From: CAZPMO01 sp964587515
GTDB lineage: Bacteria; Pseudomonadota; Alphaproteobacteria; MPNO01
DNA length: 34,314 nucleotides
NCBI GenBank assembly: GCA_964587515.1
Contig: CAZPMO010000027.1
Span: 1-34,314 of the forward strand
Direction: 5' to 3'
Shown here: positions 23,575 through 31,559 of the stretch, one piece after another
Layout of the letters: each line of letters begins with the position of its first letter
How positions within the stretch are numbered: the stretch's first letter is position 1
Program-made: the position numbers and the translations under genes
The notes under the pieces: model-generated
What the model saw: the letters and a program-made list of their open reading frames with translations, nothing else
The model's database searches: none
What the model was told of the DNA's origin: nothing

Positions 23575-24318
23575 ATGCTAGAGCTCTACAATTTTCAGCA
23601 ATCGACGTGCAGCCAGAAGGTGCGGTTCTGCCTCGCCGAAAAGGGGTTGGAGTGGAAGGATACGCGGCTTGATTCGCGCAAGTCGGAACAGCTCAGCCCG
23701 GAATATCTGAAGCTTAACCCCAACGGGCTGGTGCCGACATTGGTCCATGACGGCAAGGTGATCATCGATTCCTCGGTGATCATGGAATATCTCGACGAGG
23801 TGTTCCCGGAGACGGCGATGGTGCCGGGCGATCCTCTGCGCCGCGCCTGGATGCGCAAATGGCTGCGCTATTTCGAGGAGGTGCCGACGCCGGCGATCCG
23901 CTATCCGTCGTTCCAGAAATATCTGATCCGCAGCTTCAAGAACCTCAACGAGGAGGATTTCGAGAAAGCCGCCACGTCACGGCCGCTGCGCACCAACTTC
24001 TATCGCCGCATGGGCACCGACGGATTTTCCGAGGAAGATATGCGCGCCGCGCTCGACGGTCTCCAGCAATCGGTCGACCGGGTCGACGCCGCGATGGCCG
24101 AGAATGGCGGGCCGTGGATCATGGGCGAGATGCTGACCGTCGCCGACGCCTGCTATCTGCCCTCGCTCGACCGGCTGGACGATCTGGGCTACGCCCATAT
24201 GTGGGACGAACGCCCCCATACCGCCGCCTGGTACGAAGCCATCAAGGCCCGCCCGTCCTATGCCGCGACCTATTATCACGGCGCCCGCCTGTCCGAATTG
24301 TTCGAGGACGCGGCTTAG
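23575..24318 (+). CDS. Glutathione S-transferase family protein
   Basis: A 247-residue protein with a thioredoxin-like N-terminal domain: MLELYNFQQSTCSQKVRFCL carries Ser10/Thr11/Cys12 at the active-site turn, NPNGLVPTLVHDGKVIIDSSVIMEYLDE gives the cis-proline (VP) and the glutathione-binding D-S pair. An all-helical C-terminal domain carries GEMLTVADACYLPSLDRL. GSTs conjugate or remove glutathione or act as binding proteins. ATG 23575 has a GGGGAG site nine bases upstream and starts 17 bases after the decarboxylase stop, so it may be cotranscribed with the phosphonate genes, although no functional link is obvious. The stop TAG is the first part of the palindrome at 24316-24350. Confidence 0.88.
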   Translation: MLELYNFQQSTCSQKVRFCLAEKGLEWKDTRLDSRKSEQLSPEYLKLNPNGLVPTLVHDGKVIIDSSVIMEYLDEVFPETAMVPGDPLRRAWMRKWLRYFEEVPTPAIRYPSFQKYLIRSFKNLNEEDFEKAATSRPLRTNFYRRMGTDGFSEEDMRAALDGLQQSVDRVDAAMAENGGPWIMGEMLTVADACYLPSLDRLDDLGYAHMWDERPHTAAWYEAIKARPSYAATYYHGARLSELFEDAA

Positions 24319-24350
24319 AGCATGATCCAACCAAATAGGATCATGCTCTA
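24316..24350. repeat. Palindromic element carrying both convergent stop codons
   Basis: TAGAGCATGATCC (24316-24328) and GGATCATGCTCTA (24338-24350) form a perfect 13-bp stem with a 9-base loop. The outer TAG on each strand is the stop codon of the GST gene (plus) and of the cupin gene (minus). GAGCATGATCC-type palindromes are dispersed intergenic elements in several alphaproteobacterial genomes. There is no T-run, but the hairpin could protect or terminate both transcripts. Confidence 0.8.
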
Positions 24351-24881
24351 ACCGGACTGAGGTTCTCCGGGTTGTTCGGCTTCCTCCGGCTCGATGCCCA
24401 TCGCCCGGACGCCTTCGAGCACGTCGCGCGCCCAGTGGATTTTGGCGCCGCCGTGCCCGGCGTTGATGGTCATCAGCCAGCCGGTCTCGTCCGAGATATT
24501 CACCGCGCCATGCATTTCGTCGGGCGGCACGGCGACGATATCCCAGGGCTCGACGATCGCCTCGCGTTCGCCGTCGGGTCCCAGCGTCACCGACCAGCGC
24601 CCCGACATGGCGATGAAAACCTCGGCCGTCGCGTGGGCATGGCCGCCGATGCCCTTGCCGGGTTCGCATTTCAGGTAGGTGACGTTGAAGGCCTCGACGT
24701 CCTCGACCGACTTACCTTCGCCGGTGCCCTCGGCGGGACGGCCGATCACCGAATAGCGCTCGCGCTCGAACCTTTCGAGCTTCGTATCCAGCGGCTTCCA
24801 GGGTGATTCGCGGCCATCGAGGTCGCGGAACCGCAATACATGCCGTTCCATATCGTCGCCGGTTTCGCCGTTATCCGCCAT
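24348..24881 (-). CDS. Cupin-domain protein
   Basis: A 177-residue cupin. The first motif is GIGGHAHATAEVFIAMSGRW, with two His and one Glu as likely metal ligands. The second region is VPPDEMHGAVNISDETGWLMTINAG with a further His. The tail is acidic and proline-rich (EPEEAEQPGEPQSG). The start chosen is ATG 24881 (MADNGETGDD), preceded by AGGGAGAGGGG; a longer in-frame start at 24917 has no such site. The function cannot be given beyond a probable metal-binding small-molecule enzyme or sensor. It is convergent with the GST gene and follows the dimethylargininase-like gene on the minus strand by about 60 bases. Confidence 0.8.
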   Translation of the reverse strand: MADNGETGDDMERHVLRFRDLDGRESPWKPLDTKLERFERERYSVIGRPAEGTGEGKSVEDVEAFNVTYLKCEPGKGIGGHAHATAEVFIAMSGRWSVTLGPDGEREAIVEPWDIVAVPPDEMHGAVNISDETGWLMTINAGHGGAKIHWARDVLEGVRAMGIEPEEAEQPGEPQSG

Positions 24882-24941
24882 CGCCCCTCTCCCTGAAGAT
24901 CGGGGCCAGTGTGACATCCCGCGGGCCGCGGATCGAGTCCG

Positions 24942-25855
24942 TTAGAAAACCGTCTCGATCTCGCGCGCCGACGCTACTGTCCGGGTCGCCTCGGAGCAAT
25001 GGTCGAGACGCAGCGTTAGGCAGAACACCGCGCCGCCGCTCATGCCGAAAGCGGTCAACGGCGCGCGCACCACATGCTGGCCGATCTCGTTGAAACGGGC
25101 TTCCAGATCCGGGGTGCAGGACGCGATCACCACCGTATGGCCGACATTGACGAGATTGACCGCGAGGTTAGAGGCATCTTCCTTGCCGGCCGGGATCAGC
25201 CATTCCTTGCCGCCCGCCTCGTGTTCGAGCAACGCCTTGCTGTCATCGGTAAAAGCCGGCGGGTAATAGAGAATATGGCCGGTGTTCAATACGGTCAGGC
25301 ATGTGTCGACGTGATAGAAGCGCGGATTGACGAGTTCCAGCGGCACCACCTTGCGGCCGAAATAATTCTCTATGATGTCGCAGGCGCCACGCCACGCCGC
25401 GAACGCTGGCCATATCCTGCCCAGAAGAAGCCGCGGGTCGCATCCCAACTGCAATCGCCGGCGCCTTCCTGGAACATGCCCTCGGGCATGAATTCGATCT
25501 CTTTCAACAGCCCCTTTGCCTTGAGACTTTCGAAAAATATGGCGTTATGAGGCTCCTCGACCCGGCGTTCGGGGTCGAGATAACGCGCAAGCAGGGCCTT
25601 GCCGTCGAGCACCACCGCCGAATTCGCGGTGAACACCATGTCGGGCGCGCCCGGCGCCGGTGTCTGAACCTCGACCTCGATCCCAAGATCGGTGAAGGTG
25701 GTGACCAGCCCGTCCCATTCGCGCCGCGCGCGGTCGGCGAACTCGTCGGGATTGCGTTCCCATGCGCTGGGATCCATCCACGGATTGATGGCGTAGCTGA
25801 CCTCGAAGAAATCGGGCCGGCACATGGTCAGTCGGGGCGAGGCGGGGATTTTCAT
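24942..25855 (-). pseudogene. Dimethylargininase/amidinotransferase-family gene with frameshift
   Basis: Two overlapping frames together make one protein of about 304 residues of the guanidino-modifying superfamily (dimethylarginine dimethylaminohydrolase/arginine deiminase-like). The first frame (ATG 25855) gives MKIPASPRLTMCRPDFFEV, VFTANSAVV and MFQEGAGDCSWD, ending in GYGQRS. The second frame resumes at CDIIENYFG and gives NPRFYHVDTCL (catalytic His) and MSGGAVFCLTL (nucleophile Cys) to the stop at 24942. The frame changes between about 25380 and 25405 in a GC-rich run, consistent with a single lost base. All catalytic residues survive, so the lesion is either recent or a sequencing error. 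The neighbour is a damaged ornithine aminotransferase, the usual partner in arginine catabolism. Confidence 0.75.
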
Positions 25856-25896
25856 GGCGCTATTCCTGCTACTACGCGATACGCTAGTCGGAATGA

Positions 25897-26712
25897 TCAG
25901 GCCGGAACGGGGTCGGCTTTGCTTTTCACGACTCGCTCTGGCTTGGCCGGCGGGGGAAGCACTTCCTTCTCGACCTGCTTGACCACATCGAAGAAGCCCT
26001 GGAGCGCCCATTCGATCTCGTCGCGTTCGATGATCAGCGGCGGCGCGAAACGAACGACCGTTTCGTGCGTCTCCTTGGACAGCACGCCCTGTTCCATGAG
26101 CCGTTCGCAAATCTCGCGGGCCGACACCAGATCGGGATCGAATTCCACGCCGATCAGCAGACCGCGCCCGCGCACGTCGGTGATCAGCGGGCTTTCCATG
26201 TCGCGCAGCTCGTTCAGGAGAAAGTCGCCGAGCCAGGCGCTGCGCCTGACCAGGTCTTCGTCCTCGAGAATTTCCAGCGCTTCGAGCGCGACCGCGGCGG
26301 CGAGCGGGTTGCCGCCGAATGTCGAGCCGTGCGAGCCGGGCGTGAACAAATCCATCACCTCATGATCGGCGAGGAACGCGGAGACCGGCATCATGCCGCC
26401 GCCCAGCGCCTTACCGAGGACCAACGCGTCCGGGCGGATGCCGTCATGTTCGAAGCAGAACGTCCGGCCGGTGCGCCCCAGGCCGGTCTGGACCTCGTCC
26501 AGCACCAGCAGCACGTTATTCTGGTCGCACAGCTCGCGCACCTCGCGCAGCCAACCCTCGGGCGGCACCCGGATTCCCGCCTCGCCCTGGATCGGCTCGA
26601 TCATCACCGCGCACGTATCGGGCGTGATCGCCGCCCGAATAGCGTTGGTACCGTAGGCGGTGCCTGTTACTACGGTGCAGGAAATTGCGAGGACTAAGAA
26701 CAGCCGTTTCAT
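25897..26712 (-). pseudogene. Truncated ornithine aminotransferase behind a signal-peptide-like leader
   Basis: From about residue 25 to the end the protein is the C-terminal ~245 residues of an ornithine aminotransferase-type class III PLP enzyme: MIEPIQGEAGI, LVLDEVQTGLGRTG, the PLP-lysine loop LVLGKALGGGMMPVSA and GSHGSTFGGNPLAAAVALEAL. The whole N-terminal ~150-180 residues, including the cofactor-phosphate loop, are missing. In their place is MKRLFLVLAISCTVVTGTAYG, which looks like an export signal from another gene. The join is in frame near 26640-26655. The leader bases are less GC-rich than the body. As encoded it cannot form a normal aminotransferase. Start at ATG 26712; 26748 is in frame. 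It lies 41 bases upstream of the frameshifted dimethylargininase-like gene. Confidence 0.7.
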
Positions 26713-26974
26713 AGCGGGGTATCCCGTCATTCGAACGATCGCACCCAAGGATGCGATGAGGGCGAATCTCCATATTTACGCCGATCCTCAAGCCTAAATT
26801 TCCCGCGTTAACGACTGCTTTAAATATTAGGTTTTGCTCATCGATCCGCCGGAATTAAGTGGCTAATTCACCGGAGACGGCCGGGGTCACGCCACGGCCA
26901 AATAATTTCTTTACCAAACTACGCCATACAAACCGGGCATTTGAGACAATAGGACACCCCACCCGAGGATCTCG

Positions 26975-28864
26975 ATGAGCGGCTTGTGCGGATGGATCGG
27001 CGACAACGGCGCGCCGGCTTCGAACCCGGAGACCCTGGAAATCATGGCCGGCGCCCTGCCGGCGCTTGGCGCCACGGCGCGCGAGACCGGCTCGACCGAG
27101 GCGGGCGCCCTGTCGCTGAACGCGATGGCGGCGGCCGGCTGGTGGATCGCCGAGGACGGGGTGTTGGTCGCGATCGAGGGTCGGCCGCGATGGCGCGACA
27201 GGAAATTCGCCGATCTCGCCGCCCAACATGGACATGCGGCGGCGCTGGGGCGGGCCTGGCGCGAGGCGGGCGAAAATTTCCTTCCGCGCCTGGGCGGCGC
27301 CTTCGCACTGGCCGTCATCGATATACGCCAACGCAAGGGCCTGATAGCGATCGACCGCCTCGGCATCCAGACGCTCTGCTACTCGACGCCCAAACCCGGC
27401 CTGCTGGTCTTCGGTTCGACCACCGACAGCGTCCGCGCGCACCCGGCGGTCCGATCCACGATTCGGCCCCAGGCGATCCATGACTATCTCTTCTTCATCG
27501 ACCGGATCCCGGCACCCGGAACCATATACGAGGAGCAGAGCAAACTGCTGCCCGGCGAATATATCGCCTTCGAGAATGGCCGTGTCGAAAAGCGGTTCTA
27601 TTGGCGCATGCCGTATAGGGAGAACAGCGGTGAACGGTTCGAAGATCTCGGGCCGGAGATGATGGAGCATCTCGGCGCCGCGGTCTCGCGCGGCCTTGAG
27701 GGCGAAAAGCCCGAAGCGATCGGCGCTTTCCTCAGCGGCGGCCTCGACAGCAGTACGGTCGCCGGCCTGTTCGCCGAACGCACCCCGGCCCACGCCAAGA
27801 CCTTCACCATCGGTTTCGATGTCGACGGGTTCGACGAATCCGCCTATGCCCGGATCGCGGCGGAACATTTCGGGACCCAGCACCACGAATACTACGTCAC
27901 GCCCGACGATGTTTTCGAGACGATCTCCTGGATCACCCGGATCTATGACGAACCGTTCGGCAACTCGTCCGCCGTGCCCACCTATATCTGCGCTCGGCTC
28001 GCGCGCGAGGCCGGGGTCGAAATCATGCTGGCCGGCGATGGCGGCGACGAGATTTTCGCGGGTAACGAGCGTTATCTCGGCAACGGCATCCTGGACCATT
28101 ACACCAAGATTCCCGCCTGGCTTCGCCGCGGCATCATCGAACCCGCCATCGAGTCCTTCCCGGGCACCCAACAATTCACGCCGCTGCGCCGGATCCGAAA
28201 CTATATCCGCGACGCCAACATGCCGCCGTGGGGGCGCATGGCGAACCAGAATCTCTATCGCTATACCGGGTATCGCGAGGTCTTCAGTGCGGATTTCGCC
28301 GCCGATATCGATCCGCGCCAAACATTGTTACATCTCGAAGGCATTTTTGCCGGCCCCGACGAAGCGACGACTTTGCAGCGGCTGCTGCAGGTCGACATGC
28401 GGATCACCTTGGCGGACGGCGATTTGCGCAAAGTGAACCGTATGTGCGAAGCCGCAGGCGTGCGCGTCCATTACCCGTTTCTCGACGACGATGTGGTGGA
28501 ATTTTCCGGCCGCGTGCCGGGAGATATGTTGATCCGCGATGGCCGGCTGCGCGATTTTTATAAACGCGCGGTCGCCGATTTTCTACCGCGCCAAATCATC
28601 GAGAAAACCAAACACGGTTTTGGCCTTCCCTTCATGGAAACCGCGAGCAACATCAAGGCTATTCGGGAAATGGCCCTCGACAGCCTCCAAGGCCTGAAAA
28701 TGAGGGGGTGTTTCTCAACCGCCTGGCTCGAAGGGTTCATGGTTGCGGGCAACCAGCCCGATTTTCACCATCTAAACGGCACCATGTGGGATCTGATGAT
28801 CCTGGAGCAATGGCTGCAACACCATTTTGATCGGCAAATGCAACACGGCCTTGTCGACGCCTGA
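26975..28864 (+). CDS. Asparagine synthetase-like amidotransferase with eroded glutaminase domain
   Basis: A 629-residue AsnB-type protein. The synthetase half is intact: PP-loop SGGLDSS (254-260), LAGDGGDEIFAGNERY, and a C-terminal EKTKHGFGLPFMETA region. The N-terminal Ntn domain is unusual. It begins MSGLCGWIGD with Cys at position 5 rather than 2, and the family blocks HRGPD, RLSI and NGEIYN are absent, although LGGAFALAVID...DRLGIQTL is kept. It may use free ammonia, or need N-terminal processing to expose Cys5, or make something other than asparagine; AsnB-like proteins often modify surface glycans or peptides. ATG 26975 has GAGGA five bases upstream. A 260-base divergent gap separates it from the damaged aminotransferase. 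Confidence 0.85.
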   Translation: MSGLCGWIGDNGAPASNPETLEIMAGALPALGATARETGSTEAGALSLNAMAAAGWWIAEDGVLVAIEGRPRWRDRKFADLAAQHGHAAALGRAWREAGENFLPRLGGAFALAVIDIRQRKGLIAIDRLGIQTLCYSTPKPGLLVFGSTTDSVRAHPAVRSTIRPQAIHDYLFFIDRIPAPGTIYEEQSKLLPGEYIAFENGRVEKRFYWRMPYRENSGERFEDLGPEMMEHLGAAVSRGLEGEKPEAIGAFLSGGLDSSTVAGLFAERTPAHAKTFTIGFDVDGFDESAYARIAAEHFGTQHHEYYVTPDDVFETISWITRIYDEPFGNSSAVPTYICARLAREAGVEIMLAGDGGDEIFAGNERYLGNGILDHYTKIPAWLRRGIIEPAIESFPGTQQFTPLRRIRNYIRDANMPPWGRMANQNLYRYTGYREVFSADFAADIDPRQTLLHLEGIFAGPDEATTLQRLLQVDMRITLADGDLRKVNRMCEAAGVRVHYPFLDDDVVEFSGRVPGDMLIRDGRLRDFYKRAVADFLPRQIIEKTKHGFGLPFMETASNIKAIREMALDSLQGLKMRGCFSTAWLEGFMVAGNQPDFHHLNGTMWDLMILEQWLQHHFDRQMQHGLVDA

Positions 28865-28878
28865 AGCACTCCACTGTA

Positions 28879-28908
28879 TTGATAATTTTACTGTAATTGT
28901 AATAAAGT
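28879..28908 (+). promoter_or_regulatory. Candidate promoter before the flagellin-like gene
   Basis: TTGATA (28879-28884, five of six) and TAAAGT (28903-28908, four of six) are 18 bases apart in an AT-rich spacer. A perfect 12-base palindrome ATAAATATTTAT follows at 28913-28924. The leader to ATG 29003 would be about 88 bases. Confidence 0.4.
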
Positions 28909-29002
28909 ATTCATAAATATTTATAAATCGTATACGTCTTTTTCACCTGAACGCCATAGGATTTTTTCGTTCTGAGTCCTGTTTGAACGGCCGAATAAAG
29001 TC

Positions 29003-29977
29003 ATGGCTTTATTTAGTTCAGTGGCACAGTCGGCGACGTTGCTGGGCGCCACCCGTGGCCGGGCGGCGGAGGCCGAATCGATCGCGGCGCTCGCGCGCGC
29101 CGGTGCGAGCGGTGATGCGATTGCCGCGCGCCTCGACGGTGTTACCGTGGCCAATGACCGGATCGGGGTGGCGAGGAGCGCGACATCGGCCACCGAAGTC
29201 GCCGGTCTTAAAGCGGGCAAGGCAAACGCCGGCGAGGCCTCGGCGCTGCTGCAAGTCGCCGACGCGGCGCTGACCTCGATTTCGAAAAAACTGGCATCGA
29301 TGCAGACCTTGGCCGACGATGCAAAAGGCGCCGGGCTATCAGACTTCGACCGTGCGGCGCTGAACAGTGAATTCGCCGATTTGCGCGCCGAGATCGACGA
29401 GATCGCCCAGACCACGACGTTCAACGGCGTGAATATTCTGCAGGGCAATGGTCCGGGAACGCCTTATCAGGTGACCTTCAAGGTCGGCACCGGCAATGTC
29501 GCGAATACGGACACCTTCACCATCAGCATCGCGTCGGCCGTGACAGCCGATCTGAACGCCGGATTGGGGACCGATACTTTGACCTCGATTGCCGCCGCGA
29601 CCGCGGCCGGCGCCGACGTCACCGCCGCCACCGACGCTCTCAACGCAATCAGGGGCGCCGTCGCTGGTAATGGCGAGCGCGCTTTCGAAGCGGCTTCCAG
29701 CGCCGATGACATCGGCGCGGGGCATGATCAGGCGCGGCGGCGGTTGGTTGATGTGGATGTCGCGATCGACGGCGCCCGCATTCTGGGCGATGAGATTGTG
29801 CGACAAGGCGGCCTCTCGGTGACCGATCCGGAGGCCGCGCTGCTGCGCAAACTGGCGGTCAAGACCGTGAGCGATGAGAGCGACGGGAAGGACCTCGCGC
29901 CCACGGCCCCGAAAAAGACGCCACCCGCCGCGCCGTCCTCCACGCCGGATATTTCGTCCGCCTCGACCGAGCCCTGA
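29003..29977 (+). CDS. Flagellin-like protein with non-standard tail
   Basis: A 324-residue Ala-rich protein without Cys or Trp. Residues about 74-150 match the conserved flagellin N-terminal coiled region: LLQVADAALTSISKKLASMQTLADDAK, DFDRAALNSEFADLRAEIDEIAQTTTFNGVNIL. A short central part (NVANTDTFTISIASA) and a helical return segment (DIGAGHDQARRRLVDVDVAIDGARI) follow, as in D1/D0. The normal flagellin C-terminus is replaced by about 50 residues ending in a Lys/Pro/Ser-rich disordered tail. No other flagellar gene is nearby. It could be a minor filament protein or a flagellin paralogue with a new use. ATG 29003 has only a weak AAAG site. Confidence 0.75.
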   Translation: MALFSSVAQSATLLGATRGRAAEAESIAALARAGASGDAIAARLDGVTVANDRIGVARSATSATEVAGLKAGKANAGEASALLQVADAALTSISKKLASMQTLADDAKGAGLSDFDRAALNSEFADLRAEIDEIAQTTTFNGVNILQGNGPGTPYQVTFKVGTGNVANTDTFTISIASAVTADLNAGLGTDTLTSIAAATAAGADVTAATDALNAIRGAVAGNGERAFEAASSADDIGAGHDQARRRLVDVDVAIDGARILGDEIVRQGGLSVTDPEAALLRKLAVKTVSDESDGKDLAPTAPKKTPPAAPSSTPDISSASTEP

Positions 29978-29989
29978 TTTCAGGCGCGG

Positions 29990-30010
29990 GTCCCGCCGGG
30001 ACACATTTTT
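29990..30010 (+). terminator. Probable intrinsic terminator after the flagellin-like gene
   Basis: GTCCC-GCC-GGGAC (29990-30002) forms a 5-bp GC stem, followed three bases later by TTTTT (30006-30010) and another T-run shortly after. It lies 13 bases after the stop at 29977. Confidence 0.45.
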
Positions 30011-30091
30011 CGCGTTTTTGAACGGAATTAAGCGTTTTTTGGCGCCTCGGTGATAACATCATGGAACCTGAGTATATTTAGAGTAGTAGTT

Positions 30092-30562
30092 ATGAGTAGT
30101 GCCAACGCGCTGAAAGATTATTCACCGGCGCCATCATCAGACCTCGGCGCCTCCCTGTATGACCGGCTCGGCGGGCCCGAATGCCTCGATCGGGTCCACA
30201 AGGTCCTTTACGACAAGATATTCGCGCATCCCGTGTTCGGCATATTCTTTGCCGGCAAGGACCAGCAGGACCAGCAGAGCGATTTCATGGCGATGACCAT
30301 GGGCGGCCCCAGCCTCTATCGCGGCCGCCCGCCCGAAGGCGCGCACCAGCATCTGTTCATCACGTCCGAGATGTTCGAACTGCGCCAGGAAATCCTCGCC
30401 GAAACCCTCGACGAATGCGGCGTCTCCCAGGAGCTGCGCGACGAGTGGATGGCCGTTGACCGCCGGTTCGAACGCGTGATCGTGAAGAAGTCCATCGACG
30501 ATTGCGAACCCCGCTACAGAGGCGATGAAATCATCGTCGCGCCGGGAACCGCCGGAAAATAA
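30092..30562 (+). CDS. Truncated haemoglobin (2-on-2 globin)
   Basis: A 156-residue globin. The start of the fold reads SLYDRLGGPECLDRVHKVLYDKIFAHPVFGIFFAGKD, with the LGG and HPxFGxFF wording of truncated globins. The proximal histidine is likely in GAHQHLFITSEMFEL. The C-terminal helix reads MAVDRRFERVIVKKSI. These proteins bind O2/NO with haem in the cytoplasm. The N-terminal extension of about 20 residues and the acidic C-terminus are not part of the fold. ATG 30092 was preferred because the globin homology begins shortly after; GTG 30050 is in frame. Neither start has a good ribosome site. Confidence 0.85.
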   Translation: MSSANALKDYSPAPSSDLGASLYDRLGGPECLDRVHKVLYDKIFAHPVFGIFFAGKDQQDQQSDFMAMTMGGPSLYRGRPPEGAHQHLFITSEMFELRQEILAETLDECGVSQELRDEWMAVDRRFERVIVKKSIDDCEPRYRGDEIIVAPGTAGK

Positions 30563-30611
30563 ACCCGACCGCCATGGACGGCGCCGGGCGGACGCGCTAT
30601 AGCGCCTAGCC

Positions 30612-31541
30612 ATGGCGCTGCTGTTCAGATCGGATATCGATTCCCCCGCCTGGTGGGGCGACGAGTTGCGCGCACTGGTCCCGGACCTCGACTTCCGCGT
30701 CTGGCCCGACACCGGCGCGGTCGCCGAAATCGACACGGCCCTGGTGTGGCGCCCGGAACCAGGATTGCTGGCGGGGCTCCCCGGCCTCAAGGCGATCTTC
30801 TCTCTCGGCGCGGGCGTCGACCATATATTCGCCGATCCGGACCTGCCGGTCGGCGTGCCGGTCACCCGGGTGGTCGATGCCGACATGACCGGGCGCATGA
30901 CCGAATATGTGCTGTTTCACGTGCTGCGCCGCCATCTGCGCCATGACGAATATCGCGACCAGCAGGCGCGCGGCGAGTGGCGCGAGCTGGCCCATCCGGC
31001 GGCGGCCGAACGCCGCGTCGGCGTGATGGGCCTCGGCGTGCTGGGCGGCGCGGCGGCGCGCGCCCTGGCCGATCTCGGATTCGACGTCGCGGGCTACAGC
31101 CGGCGCGCCCGCGACATGCCGGGCATAGACTGCTTCCATGGCGCGGACGGGCTCGAACCATTCCTGAACCGGACGGAAATCCTGGTGTGCCTGCTGCCGC
31201 TGACGGCGGCCACCGCCGGCATCCTTGATGAGCGGCTGTTCGATGCGCTGCCCGACGGCGCCTGGCTGATCAACGTCGCGCGCGGCAATCATTTGGTGGA
31301 GGATGATCTTCTGGCGGCGCTGGCGTCCGGCCGGCTCGCGGGCGCGACGCTCGATGTCTTCGCCGACGAGCCGCTGCCCGCCAGCCATCCCTTCTGGCCG
31401 CACCCCGCGATTACCATCACGCCGCACATCGCGGCGATCTCCGATCCGCGCTCGATCGCCAAACAGGTGGCCGAGAACATCACGCGCCTGCGGGACGGCA
31501 GGGCCCTCATAAACGTCGTCGATCCCGGCGCCGGTTACTGA
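30612..31541 (+). CDS. D-2-hydroxyacid dehydrogenase (glyoxylate/hydroxypyruvate reductase A-like)
   Basis: A 309-residue NAD(P)-dependent dehydrogenase. The Rossmann loop GVMGLGVLGGAAARAL is near residue 137. The catalytic set follows: the Arg in INVARGNHLVEDD, the Glu/Asp in DVFADEPLPASHPFW and the His in TPHIAAISDP. The short N-terminal domain and the PLPASHPFW wording resemble GhrA, which reduces glyoxylate and hydroxypyruvate. The ATG at 30612 lacks a strong ribosome site. It is followed after 18 bases by a DMT transporter gene, and the four genes to 34265 are co-directional. Confidence 0.9.
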   Translation: MALLFRSDIDSPAWWGDELRALVPDLDFRVWPDTGAVAEIDTALVWRPEPGLLAGLPGLKAIFSLGAGVDHIFADPDLPVGVPVTRVVDADMTGRMTEYVLFHVLRRHLRHDEYRDQQARGEWRELAHPAAAERRVGVMGLGVLGGAAARALADLGFDVAGYSRRARDMPGIDCFHGADGLEPFLNRTEILVCLLPLTAATAGILDERLFDALPDGAWLINVARGNHLVEDDLLAALASGRLAGATLDVFADEPLPASHPFWPHPAITITPHIAAISDPRSIAKQVAENITRLRDGRALINVVDPGAGY

Positions 31542-31559
31542 ACGAGAGCCGCGACCGCC

